DNA from: Xanthomonas rydalmerensis
GTDB lineage: Bacteria > Pseudomonadota > Gammaproteobacteria > Xanthomonadales > Xanthomonadaceae
DNA: 64,000 bases
Direction: 5' to 3'
Assembly (NCBI RefSeq): GCF_033170385.1
Contig: NZ_CP126170.1
Span: 3,744,001 to 3,808,000 of the forward strand
Part shown: one piece after another, positions 54,512 through 62,654 of the stretch
Numbering within the stretch: position 1 is the first letter of the stretch
Layout of the letters: every line of letters begins with the position of its first letter
Position numbers and translations under genes: made by a program
The notes under the pieces: model-generated
The model's input: only the letters and a program-made list of their open reading frames with translations
Databases searched by the model: none
What the model was told of the DNA's origin: nothing

Positions 54512-55255
54512 TTACGGCATGTACATCCCGCCGTTCACGTGCAGGGTTTCGCCGGTGATGTAGCCGGCATTGGGGCCGGCCAGGAACGCCACCGCGTTGG
54601 CGATGTCCGACGGCTGCCCGAGCTGACCGAGCGCGATCTGCTCCAGCAGCGCGGTGCGTTGCGCCTCCGGCAGCGCCTTGGTCATGTCGGTGTCGATGAA
54701 GCCCGGCGCGACCACGTTGACGGTGATGCCGCGCGAGCCGATTTCCTTGGCCATCGACTTGGAGAAGGCGATGATGCCGGCCTTTGCCGCCGCGTAGTTG
54801 GCCTGGCCCGGATTGCCGGTCACGCCGACCACCGAGGCGATGTTGACGATGCGGCCCTTGCGCGCCTTCATCATGCCGCGCAGCACCGCCTTGGAAGTGC
54901 GGAACACGCTGGTCAGGTTGGTGTCGATGATCGCCTGCCAGTCGTCGTCCTTCATCCGCATCAGCAGGTTGTCGCGGGTGATGCCGGCGTTGTTGACCAG
55001 GATCGAGACCGGGCCGAATTCCTTGGCGATCGCCTCGATCAGCGCATCGACCGCGGCACCGTCGGTGACGTCCAGCGCGCGGCCATGGCCGCCGTGGGCG
55101 GCCAGACGCGCGCCGATCGCCTGCGCGCCGGAATCGGAGGTCGCGGTGCCGACGACGGTGGCGCCCTGCGCGGCCAGGGTGTCGGCGATGGCCGCGCCGA
55201 TGCCGCGGCTGGCGCCGGTGACCAGGGCGATCTCGCCCTGCAATGGCTTGCTCAT
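54512..55255 (-). CDS. fabG: 3-oxoacyl-ACP reductase
   Basis: This 247-aa short-chain dehydrogenase performs the first reduction of the fatty-acid cycle with NADPH. It contains the TGASRGIG cofactor motif, NNAGITRDN, the catalytic Ser in NIASVVGV, YAAAKAG (Tyr-Lys) and VAPGFIDTDMT. The ATG at 55255 starts MSKPLQGEI; an upstream in-frame extension is Arg/Pro-rich. The 204-base gap to acpP has no evident gene. Confidence 0.96.
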   Translation of the reverse strand: MSKPLQGEIALVTGASRGIGAAIADTLAAQGATVVGTATSDSGAQAIGARLAAHGGHGRALDVTDGAAVDALIEAIAKEFGPVSILVNNAGITRDNLLMRMKDDDWQAIIDTNLTSVFRTSKAVLRGMMKARKGRIVNIASVVGVTGNPGQANYAAAKAGIIAFSKSMAKEIGSRGITVNVVAPGFIDTDMTKALPEAQRTALLEQIALGQLGQPSDIANAVAFLAGPNAGYITGETLHVNGGMYMP

Positions 55256-55346
55256 CTGCGTTTCCTTGAAGACGGACGGCGCATGGCGCCGTGGGGAAGG
55301 AAGGAGGCCGGCGCGGGCAAGACACGCACCGCGCGGCGGCCGGCGA

Positions 55347-56291
55347 TCAGGAGGCCCAGGCCTCGCGCGCACCGGCGAAATCGGCAGGCGTACCCAGCGC
55401 GCGCCCATCGAGCGACTTGTCGATGCGCTTGACCAAGCCGGTCAGCACCTTGCCCGGGCCGCACTCGGCCAGGCGGGTGGCGCCGCCGGCGGCCAGCGCC
55501 TGCACGCAGCCGGTCCAGCGCACTGGCAGGTACAGCTGCTCGACCAGTGCCTGGCGGATCGCCTCGACGCCTTCGTGCACCTGCGCATCGGCGTTCTGCA
55601 CCACCGGCAGCTGCGGCGCCTGCCAGGCCAGCCCGCGCATCGCCTCGGCCAGGCGGTTGGCCGCCTCGCGCATCAGCGGGGTGTGCGAGGGCACGCTGAC
55701 CGCCAGCTTCACCGCCTTGCGCACGCCGCGCTCGGCCAGCAACGCCAGCGCGCGGTCGACCGCGGCGGCATCGCCGCCGATCACCACCTGCCCCGGCGAG
55801 TTGTAGTTGGCAGGCACCACCACCTGGCTGCCCGCGGCCTGCGCGCAGACCTCCTCGACCAGCGCGTCCTCGGCGCCGAGCACGGCGGCCATCGCGCCCA
55901 CGCCGGCCGGCGCGGCGTCCTGCATCAGTTGCCCGCGCAGCCGCACCAGGTGCGCGCCGTCGTGCAGCGACAAGGCGCCAGCAGCGACCAGTGCGCTGTA
56001 CTCGCCCAGGCTGTGCCCGGCCAGCTGCGCCGGACGCGCCCCACCCTCGGCCAGCCACAGCCGCCACAGCGCCACGCTCGCGGCCAGCAACGCCGGCTGG
56101 GTGTACTCGGTGCGGTTGAGCATCTCTTCCGGGCCGCCCTGGCTCAGCGCCCACAGATCCACGCCGGCGCCATCGGAGGCTTCGGCGAAACTGTCGCGCA
56201 GCTGCGGATGCAATTCGGCCAGTTCGGCCAGCATGCCCAGCGATTGCGAACCCTGGCCGGGGAAGACGAAGGCGAGTGTGGAATCGGTCAC
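55347..56291 (-). CDS. fabD: Malonyl-CoA:ACP transacylase
   Basis: The 314-aa enzyme loads malonyl groups onto AcpP. It shows FVFPGQGSQ at the N terminus, the nucleophile elbow GHSLGEYSALVAAGAL and VSVPSHTPLM (active-site His). The start codon is GTG at 56291 (GTG ACC GAT TCC). It follows fabH, but after an unusually long 690-base gap filled with repeats and hairpins. Confidence 0.95.
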   Translation of the reverse strand: MTDSTLAFVFPGQGSQSLGMLAELAELHPQLRDSFAEASDGAGVDLWALSQGGPEEMLNRTEYTQPALLAASVALWRLWLAEGGARPAQLAGHSLGEYSALVAAGALSLHDGAHLVRLRGQLMQDAAPAGVGAMAAVLGAEDALVEEVCAQAAGSQVVVPANYNSPGQVVIGGDAAAVDRALALLAERGVRKAVKLAVSVPSHTPLMREAANRLAEAMRGLAWQAPQLPVVQNADAQVHEGVEAIRQALVEQLYLPVRWTGCVQALAAGGATRLAECGPGKVLTGLVKRIDKSLDGRALGTPADFAGAREAWAS

Positions 56292-56981
56292 GCGGTTGGC
56301 CCTGCGAAAATCGAGCGGCGATGATACGGGCGAAACCGGCCGGACGTCTGTACTCGGGCGTATGTGAGTGGCAGCCGATCCACCGCGCGGCGCCAGCGGC
56401 GCGACGCTCCGCCGTGCCGGGCGTCATGCCGACAGCGCGCGTGGCGGCCGCGACGCATGCGGGCGGAAACCGCTGCGACCGGGCGCGTCAGGCAAGGCAA
56501 CGGCAGCGCATGCCGACAGCAGTAAGGCGCGATGGGCATGGGTCGAATCGGGCATAGCCTGGACGGCCGAGCGATGGCGCGATGGGCGCGCACGCCCTGG
56601 CGGGCGCACGAGTCGATCCGCGCCTCGGCCGACCGGTTCAGGGCGCCGCAACAATGCGCTCTGCCGCCGCTCAGCAGGGACGCCTCGTCACCTGCGTACG
56701 AGCGGCTTCCGCTGCGACGGGCTTGACCGGGAATGCCTGTCGCGGCTGAAGCCGCTCCTGCAGGAGCTTCGATAAGGCCCCGACGCAATGCAGCAGCGGA
56801 CAGCGCGCTCAGACACCCATCGCGCCTCCGGGCGCGGCGGCTGTGCACGGCGCGCCTGACGCGCTGGCGTCGATGGGATGGGTTCGGCGAGCGTATCGCC
56901 GTGCGTCGTGGAGACGACGCACGGCGTTCGGCATCGCCGCTGGCGCACCGCGGCGCCGATGGCGCCGGGCACGGGGCAGGC
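56292..56981. other. Gene-free 690-base gap between fabH and fabD
   Basis: No coding sequence could be recognised. The interval contains a diverged copy of the GTAGGAGCGGCTTCAGCC repeat (56696-56761; one arm reads TACGAGCGGCTTCCGC) and, 56 bases beyond the fabH stop, a perfect 13-bp hairpin with CGCCGTGCGTCGT as left arm at 56897-56909 and its complement at 56914-56926. The hairpin has no T run, so it may act as an RNA-processing or stability element. Confidence 0.7.
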
Positions 56982-57965
56982 TCAGTAGCGCAGCAGCGCC
57001 GAGCCCCAGGTGAAACCGCCGCCGAAGGCTTCCAGCAGCAGCAGTTGGCCGCGCTGCACGCGGCCCGAGCGCACCGCCACGTCCAGCGCCATCGGCACCG
57101 AGGCGGACGAGGTGTTGCCGTGGATGTCCACGGTCACCACCACCTGCTCCATCGGCAGATCGAGGCGCTTGGCGGTGGCTTCGATGATGCGCAGGTTGGC
57201 CTGGTGCGGGATCAGCCAGTCCAGGTCGTGCTTGTCCAGGCCGTTGGCGCCCAGGGTCTCGTCGACCACCGCGTCCAGTGCCTTGACCGCGTACTTGAAC
57301 ACCTCGCTGCCCTTCATCTGGATGCCGCCGGCGGCCGGATCGCCGGTGCCATCGCCCAGCCCGGTGGCGATGCCGACCGGATTCCACAGCAGTTCCTTCT
57401 TGCTGCCGTCGGCATGCAGATGGGTGCTGAGGATGCCCGTGTCGTTATCGGCACGCAGGACCACCGCGCCGGCGCCGTCGCCGAACAGCACGCAGGTGGT
57501 GCGCTCGGTCCAGTCGACGATGCGGCTGAGGGTTTCGGTGCCGATCACCAGCACGGTCTTGGCGTCGCCGCTGCGGATGAACTTGTCGGCCACGCTGAGC
57601 GCGTAGACGAAGCCCGAACAGGCGGCATTGACGTCCAGCGCCGGGCAGCCGACCACGCCGAGGCGGGCCTGGATCAGGCAGGCGGTGGACGGGAAGATCA
57701 GGTCCGGGGTGGTGGTGCCGACCACGATCATGTCGAGTTCGGCGACATCGATGCCGGCGGCTTCGATCGCCTTCAGCGCGGCCTCGTAGCCCAGGTCGCC
57801 GGCGGTCTGGCCGGGGGCGGCGATGTGCCGCTCGCGGATGCCGGTACGGCTGCGGATCCATTCGTCGCTGGTGTCGACCATCTGCGACAGATCGTCGTTG
57901 GTCAACACTTTTTCAGGCAAATAGCTGCCGGTGCCCGCGATCCTGGAATAGATCCGCTTGCTCAT
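56982..57965 (-). CDS. fabH: 3-oxoacyl-ACP synthase III
   Basis: This 327-aa enzyme starts fatty-acid synthesis by condensing acetyl-CoA with malonyl-ACP. The catalytic triad is present: Cys in [12 protein letters not shown], His in IPHQANLRI and Asn in [15 protein letters not shown]. The N terminus [18 protein letters not shown] is typical. It starts 97 bases after rpmF, continuing the yceD-rpmF-fabH order. Confidence 0.96.
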   Translation of the reverse strand: MSKRIYSRIAGTGSYLPEKVLTNDDLSQMVDTSDEWIRSRTGIRERHIAAPGQTAGDLGYEAALKAIEAAGIDVAELDMIVVGTTTPDLIFPSTACLIQARLGVVGCPALDVNAACSGFVYALSVADKFIRSGDAKTVLVIGTETLSRIVDWTERTTCVLFGDGAGAVVLRADNDTGILSTHLHADGSKKELLWNPVGIATGLGDGTGDPAAGGIQMKGSEVFKYAVKALDAVVDETLGANGLDKHDLDWLIPHQANLRIIEATAKRLDLPMEQVVVTVDIHGNTSSASVPMALDVAVRSGRVQRGQLLLLEAFGGGFTWGSALLRY

Positions 57966-58062
57966 GCTGGTTCCTGTTGCCTGTTACGCAGGCCGCACCG
58001 GTGCGGCGCGGCCTGTGAAGATGGGTGACTCCGTCCGCCGCAGCGCGGTGGACGGGCACGGA

Positions 58063-58257
58063 TCAATCTTCTTCGACCTGCGCGGTCTTGGTGGCGATCA
58101 CCTTCTTGCCACGGTAGTAACCGTCGGCGGTGACGTGGTGGCGCAGGTGGATCTCGCCGCTGGTCGGATCGGTCGACAGCTGCTTGGCGCTGAGGGCGTC
58201 GTGCGAACGGCGCTGGCCGCGGCGGGACGGGGTGACACGGGATTTCTGCACAGCCAT
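58063..58257 (-). CDS. rpmF: 50S ribosomal protein L32
   Basis: The 64-aa basic protein begins [20 protein letters not shown], the L32 signature, and ends in an acidic QVEED. Its length is normal for the gammaproteobacterial Cys-free form. It lies between yceD and fabH, linking ribosome and lipid synthesis as in E. coli. Confidence 0.97.
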   Translation of the reverse strand: MAVQKSRVTPSRRGQRRSHDALSAKQLSTDPTSGEIHLRHHVTADGYYRGKKVIATKTAQVEED

Positions 58258-58358
58258 GGGATTGCTCCAAACTCGGTTCGTTTACATCTGTCGTCATTAC
58301 GTCGCGCAGGACGCGCGCGTCCGGCAACAACCTCAGGCAGCGGCAGGCGGACCGACCG

Positions 58359-58868
58359 CTACTGTTTCTTCAGCGCCGCCAACGCCGCGAACGGGTTGAC
58401 CTTGCTCGTTTCTTCCTCGGTCGCCGGCCAGTCGCGATCGACCGCCTCGCTTCCGGGCGCCACCGGCACCAGCGGTACCGCCAGCACCAACTCGTCCTCG
58501 ACCAGATCGGCCGGCCGCAGCATGCCGTCTTCCGGCACCAGCAAGGCCTCGTGATCCGGCGGCAGCGCGGCTTCTTCTTCCTCGCTGCGGATCAGCCCCA
58601 GCCGCTGTACGCTCGACACCGGCAGCAGGAAGCGCTGCAGGCTGCGCTGACAGATCAGCGGCAGCTCGGTTTCGATCTTCAGTTCGACATAGGACACTTG
58701 CAGTACAGCGTCGCGGCCGAATTCCAGCGTGTAGCGGCATTCGCCTTCGGTGTCGGCCAGGCTGCCTTGCAGACGGGTCATCGCCGAGAGCGGCAGGCGG
58801 TCTTCGAAGACCCTGCGCGCTGCGACCATCCGCCAGGCATCCAACAGTTCGGGCACGTTCGCGGACAT
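58359..58868 (-). CDS. yceD: YceD-family (DUF177) protein
   Basis: The 169-aa protein belongs to the YceD/DUF177 family, associated with 23S rRNA accumulation, and is always near rpmF. Family features are LQGSLADTEGECRYTLEFGRD, LICQRSLQRFLLPV and VEDELVLAVPLVP. The Cys and C-terminal zinc-like residues of some members are only partly kept. The ATG at 58868 begins MSANVPELLD; the longer frame upstream overlaps the divergent maf gene and is not protein-like. Confidence 0.92.
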   Translation of the reverse strand: MSANVPELLDAWRMVAARRVFEDRLPLSAMTRLQGSLADTEGECRYTLEFGRDAVLQVSYVELKIETELPLICQRSLQRFLLPVSSVQRLGLIRSEEEEAALPPDHEALLVPEDGMLRPADLVEDELVLAVPLVPVAPGSEAVDRDWPATEEETSKVNPFAALAALKKQ

Positions 58869-58999
58869 AAGCCGCAGAATGTTAAGGACTGCCGGGGCCG
58901 CTGTCAAACCGTCCCGGACCCGTCCCTGCATCGCCTTGCCGGTCCGCGCCGGCCGCCGCAGACTGCCGGCCCCGGCCCACCGCTGCCTGCCCACCGCCG

Positions 59000-59572
59000 A
59001 TGCCACCGCTGATCCTGGCTTCCACTTCCACCTACCGCCGCGAGCTGCTGCAGCGGCTGCGCCTGCCCTTCGACTGCGCCCGCCCGCAGGTCGACGAGAC
59101 TCCGCTGCCCGGCGAGACGCCGCTGGCGCTGGCGCAGCGGCTGGCGGCGGCCAAGGCCGCGGCGGTCGCGGCCACCGCCGGGGAGGCCTGGGTGATCGGC
59201 TCGGACCAGGTCGCCGAACTGGACGGCCAACCGCTGGGCAAGCCCGGCGACGTGGCCGCGGCGCACGCACAGCTGGCGGCCATGTCCGGGCGCAGCGTGC
59301 GCTTCCACACCGCCGTGTGCCTGCAGCGCGGTGGACGCACGCTGCAGGCCTGCGACCTCACTGAAGTGCAGTTCCGCGACCTGCAGGCCGAGGCCATCGC
59401 CCGCTACGTCGCCGCCGAACGGCCGCTGGACTGCGCCGGCAGCTTCAAGTGCGAAGGCCTGGGCATCAGCCTGTTCCGCGCGATCCACAGCCAGGACCCG
59501 ACCGCGCTGATCGGCCTGCCGTTGATCGCGCTGTCCGAGCTGCTGCGCGAGGCCGGTTACACCCTGCCCTAG
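59000..59572 (+). CDS. maf: Maf-family nucleotide pyrophosphatase
   Basis: The 190-aa enzyme hydrolyses modified or non-canonical nucleoside triphosphates. It has ILASTSTYRRELLQRL (the Maf N-terminal S-x-x-R-R-x-L-L motif), DETPLPGETP, IGSDQVAELDG and SFKCEGLGISLF, the sequence associated with the YceF (m7GTP-preferring) branch. It is divergent from yceD, 131 bases away, and convergent with the glycosyltransferase group with a one-base gap. Confidence 0.92.
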   Translation: MPPLILASTSTYRRELLQRLRLPFDCARPQVDETPLPGETPLALAQRLAAAKAAAVAATAGEAWVIGSDQVAELDGQPLGKPGDVAAAHAQLAAMSGRSVRFHTAVCLQRGGRTLQACDLTEVQFRDLQAEAIARYVAAERPLDCAGSFKCEGLGISLFRAIHSQDPTALIGLPLIALSELLREAGYTLP

Positions 59573-59573
59573 C

Positions 59574-61424
59574 TCACTGCAACCGGCACCACTGATACGG
59601 GAAGCGCGCCTGCCCGACCCAGGACGGGTAGATCCGGCAGGACCCCGGCTGCAGCGCCAGGCCGTAGCGCGCCAGTTGCTGCTCGGCCAGCGCCTGGGTC
59701 TGCCGGTCCGCGGCGGCGACATCCACAGCCCGTTCCGGCAGCAGCACCCAGCGGCAGCGGCCGGCGTCCACGGCCACGCCGGCACGCACCGGGCGGTGCG
59801 CCAGGCGCCGCATCAGCGCGCAGTCGGGGCCGCGATCCAGGCCCAGGCGCGCGGCCACGGCATTGAGCCGCCGCAGGCGCTCGACATTGCGATCCACCTC
59901 GGCCGGCAACAGCGCATAGCCCTGCCCGCGCGCCGCCAGCATCGCCCGTACCCGCGCGGCGTAGGCCGGCGTTTCCGGAAAATTGGAGGCGACCGAGGCA
60001 TACGCCGCCTGCTCCGGCAGGAACGGAATGCGCCAGGACTCCGGCGCATCGCCGACCAGCAGCACCAGGCTTCGCTCGGGCTGCGGCATGGGCGGCGCCT
60101 GCACCCGGAACGCCTGCCGCACCCAGCGCTCGTGGCCCCACTCGCCCCAGCCATACAGCGCAAAGGCCGCACAGGCGATCAGGGTCCAGCGTGCCGCCGG
60201 GGCGGCGATGCGCGCCGGCAGCAACCGCCGCAGCCCCACCCACAGCAGCAGCGGCGCCAGCAGCTCCGGCACCACCAGATAGCGCTGGATGCTGAAGGCC
60301 GCCTGCCAGGCGAGGAAGGCCACCACAACGAACACCAGCACCGCACGCCAGGCCGGCGCGACCACCTCCGTCGGCGCGGAGGCGCGCGGACGCCGCAGCG
60401 CCCAGCGCAGCAACGCGACCAGGCCCAGCAGATACAGCAGCGGCCACACCAGTTGCCGCAGGCGCACCTCGCTGACCCGGTTCGGCGCCAGCGAGAACTG
60501 CAGCGGCCAGGTCAGCCATTCCCACAGCGTCTTCGGCAACCAACGCGTGTCGCTGACCGCCACCGGCTGCGCCAGTGGCGCCAGGAAGTGGCTGTTGAAC
60601 TGCGGGAACAGCGGATTGCCGAAGGTCTGCCAGACCCGCAGCAGCCACGGCCCGGCCAGCAGCGCGAAGCTGAGCAGCGTCACCGCGGTCAGCACCGCGG
60701 CACCACCGAGGCGCTGCCGCGGGCGCCCGCCGGCGACCAGCGCTGCCACGCCCAGGGCCAGCGCGAACAGGGCATTGGTCAGTTTGCAGGCCATCGCCAG
60801 CCCGAGCAGGGCGCCGGCCAGCGTCCACCAGCCCAGCGCCACGCCCTGCCCCGCGGCCTGCTGGCGGCGTTGCGCGTGCAGTGCGGCGAGCAGCGCGCCC
60901 AGCACCGGCAGGGCGCTGGTGTTGTCGGCCATGGTGCCGGCGAACTCGGACAGGAACGCGGCGCTGCACAGGCCGGCCAACGCCAGCCACGGCACCAGCC
61001 GCGCGCGATCCAGCCGCGGGTCCAGCACCTGCCAGACGATGCCGGCCAGCAGCAGGAACGCCAGCGCATGCAGCACGCCCATCGCGAACCCGGCCAGCGG
61101 CGCAGGCAAGGCGACGAACAGCGCGTAATGCAACACGTCCAGCAGCGGATTGAAGTAGCTCTGCATCTGCGCCGGCGCCAGGTCGATGCCGAGGCGGCCG
61201 TGCAGTGCGGCGTAGCCGTTGTACAGGTGGTAGTTGCGCAGGTCCCAGTTGGCGTCCTGGCCCAGCCACAGCGACAACAGTCCGCCGAGCAGCGCCACCG
61301 CCACGCCCGCCGCGATCACGTTGCCGCGGCTGTGGAAGGCGAAGCGGCGATCCAGCGCGGCCAGCAGGCGCTGGCGGCGCGTCGGGCGCGGCACTTCCGC
61401 CGCAGCAGCCATGGCCACGCTCAT
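59574..61424 (-). CDS. Polytopic membrane protein, GT-C glycosyltransferase-like
   Basis: The 616-aa protein has about ten to twelve membrane helices and an extracytoplasmic first loop LGQDANWDLRNYHLYNGYAAL, resembling the GT-C layout in which acidic residues of loop 1 bind polyprenyl-phosphate sugars. The last about 180 residues form a soluble periplasmic domain with Cys in RRCRW-like VDAGRCRWVLL and LQPGSCRIYP. Its start overlaps the stop of the GT2 gene by four bases, so it probably uses the polyprenyl sugar made by that enzyme. No close family recognised. Confidence 0.7.
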   Translation of the reverse strand: MSVAMAAAAEVPRPTRRQRLLAALDRRFAFHSRGNVIAAGVAVALLGGLLSLWLGQDANWDLRNYHLYNGYAALHGRLGIDLAPAQMQSYFNPLLDVLHYALFVALPAPLAGFAMGVLHALAFLLLAGIVWQVLDPRLDRARLVPWLALAGLCSAAFLSEFAGTMADNTSALPVLGALLAALHAQRRQQAAGQGVALGWWTLAGALLGLAMACKLTNALFALALGVAALVAGGRPRQRLGGAAVLTAVTLLSFALLAGPWLLRVWQTFGNPLFPQFNSHFLAPLAQPVAVSDTRWLPKTLWEWLTWPLQFSLAPNRVSEVRLRQLVWPLLYLLGLVALLRWALRRPRASAPTEVVAPAWRAVLVFVVVAFLAWQAAFSIQRYLVVPELLAPLLLWVGLRRLLPARIAAPAARWTLIACAAFALYGWGEWGHERWVRQAFRVQAPPMPQPERSLVLLVGDAPESWRIPFLPEQAAYASVASNFPETPAYAARVRAMLAARGQGYALLPAEVDRNVERLRRLNAVAARLGLDRGPDCALMRRLAHRPVRAGVAVDAGRCRWVLLPERAVDVAAADRQTQALAEQQLARYGLALQPGSCRIYPSWVGQARFPYQWCRLQ

Positions 61425-62410
61425 GCGCCGCCACCCCGCTGCGTACCCTGCACGTCTGCCGCCGGCCAGGCCGGGATCGCCAGGTAGGCCAGGCGCTTGG
61501 CCTCGATGCGGCCGCGCGTGACCGTGTCCAGGATCAGCCCGCAGGCCAGCAGCAGCACGCCGAGCAACACCAGCGCCGAGCACAGGATCGCGGTGGGGAA
61601 GCGCGGCACCAGGCCGGTCTGCCAATAGGTCTGCAGCAACGGCACCGCCAGCCCCAGCGCCAGCAGCACGCAGGCCCCGAAGCCCAGCGAGAAGAACAAC
61701 AGCGGCCGCTCGGCCTTGAACAGGCGCAGGATGGTCAACAGGATGCGGGTACCGTCGTGCCAGGTGCGCAGCTTGCTCTGCGATCCTTCCGGACGCGCGC
61801 CATAGGCGGTGTCCACTTCCGCCACCGGCATGCGCAGCTGCAGTGCGTGCACCGCCAGTTCGGTCTCGGTCTCGAAGCCGGCGGCGTGCGCGGGGAACGA
61901 CTTCACGTAGCGCCGCGAGAACACCCGGTAGCCGGACAGCATGTCGTCGAAGCTGCGGCCGAACAGGAAGCCCACGCAGCGGGTCAGCAGCACGTTGCCG
62001 GTGCGATGGCCGGCGCGGTAGGCCGCCGCCGCGTCGCTGCGGCGCGCGCCGACCACCATGTCCAGCCCGTCGCGCAGCAGGCGCTCGACCAGCGCCGGCG
62101 CCATCGCCGCATCGTAGGTCGCATCGCCGTCGACCAGCACGTACACGTCGGCCTCGATGTCGGCGAACAGGCGCCGCACCACGTTGCCCTTGCCCTGCAG
62201 CGCGACCTCGCGCACCACCGCGCCGGCCGCACGCGCCCGGGCGATGGTGGCGTCGCTGGAATTGTTGTCGAACACGTGGATGCGCGCGCCGGGCAGATGC
62301 GTGGCGAAATCGGCCACGACCTGGCCGATGGTGGCCGCTTCGTTGTGGCACGGCACCAGCACCGCGATCCGCGGCGCGGCCGCGGGGCGGTCGGAGGGGG
62401 AACTGGACAT
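61421..62410 (-). CDS. Family 2 glycosyltransferase (polyprenyl-phosphate sugar synthase type)
   Basis: This 329-aa membrane-bound transferase has a GT-A domain at 10-230: VLVPCHNEAATIGQVV, DNNSSDAT, GKGNVVRRLF and the DXD-like VLVDGDATYD, plus SGYRVFSRRYVK. Two C-terminal helices follow (FFSLGFGACVLLALGLAVPLL and AILCSALVLLGVLLLACGL). The layout matches dolichyl/undecaprenyl-phosphate glycosyltransferases that feed GT-C enzymes. It is followed by the polytopic membrane gene with ATGA overlap. Confidence 0.88.
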   Translation of the reverse strand: MSSSPSDRPAAAPRIAVLVPCHNEAATIGQVVADFATHLPGARIHVFDNNSSDATIARARAAGAVVREVALQGKGNVVRRLFADIEADVYVLVDGDATYDAAMAPALVERLLRDGLDMVVGARRSDAAAAYRAGHRTGNVLLTRCVGFLFGRSFDDMLSGYRVFSRRYVKSFPAHAAGFETETELAVHALQLRMPVAEVDTAYGARPEGSQSKLRTWHDGTRILLTILRLFKAERPLLFFSLGFGACVLLALGLAVPLLQTYWQTGLVPRFPTAILCSALVLLGVLLLACGLILDTVTRGRIEAKRLAYLAIPAWPAADVQGTQRGGGA

Positions 62411-62654
62411 GGGCGGCGTGCGGTCCTGCGCGACGGCGTGGAAAGGCGCGTCATTCTAGGGCGGATCACCACTCCCCGAGCACGTCGCGCCGCGGTTGCG
62501 CCTGCCTATGGCGAGACGCAGGAGGACGTAGACGTCAGCCCAGGGCCGAACGATGGCGCGGCCACGGGCGCGCAACCCCGGCATTCGGGTTTGGCATGGC
62601 AGGCGCGCCGCCAAACCAAGCACGGCATCCTCGGGGGCGACGAGACGCCCCAGC

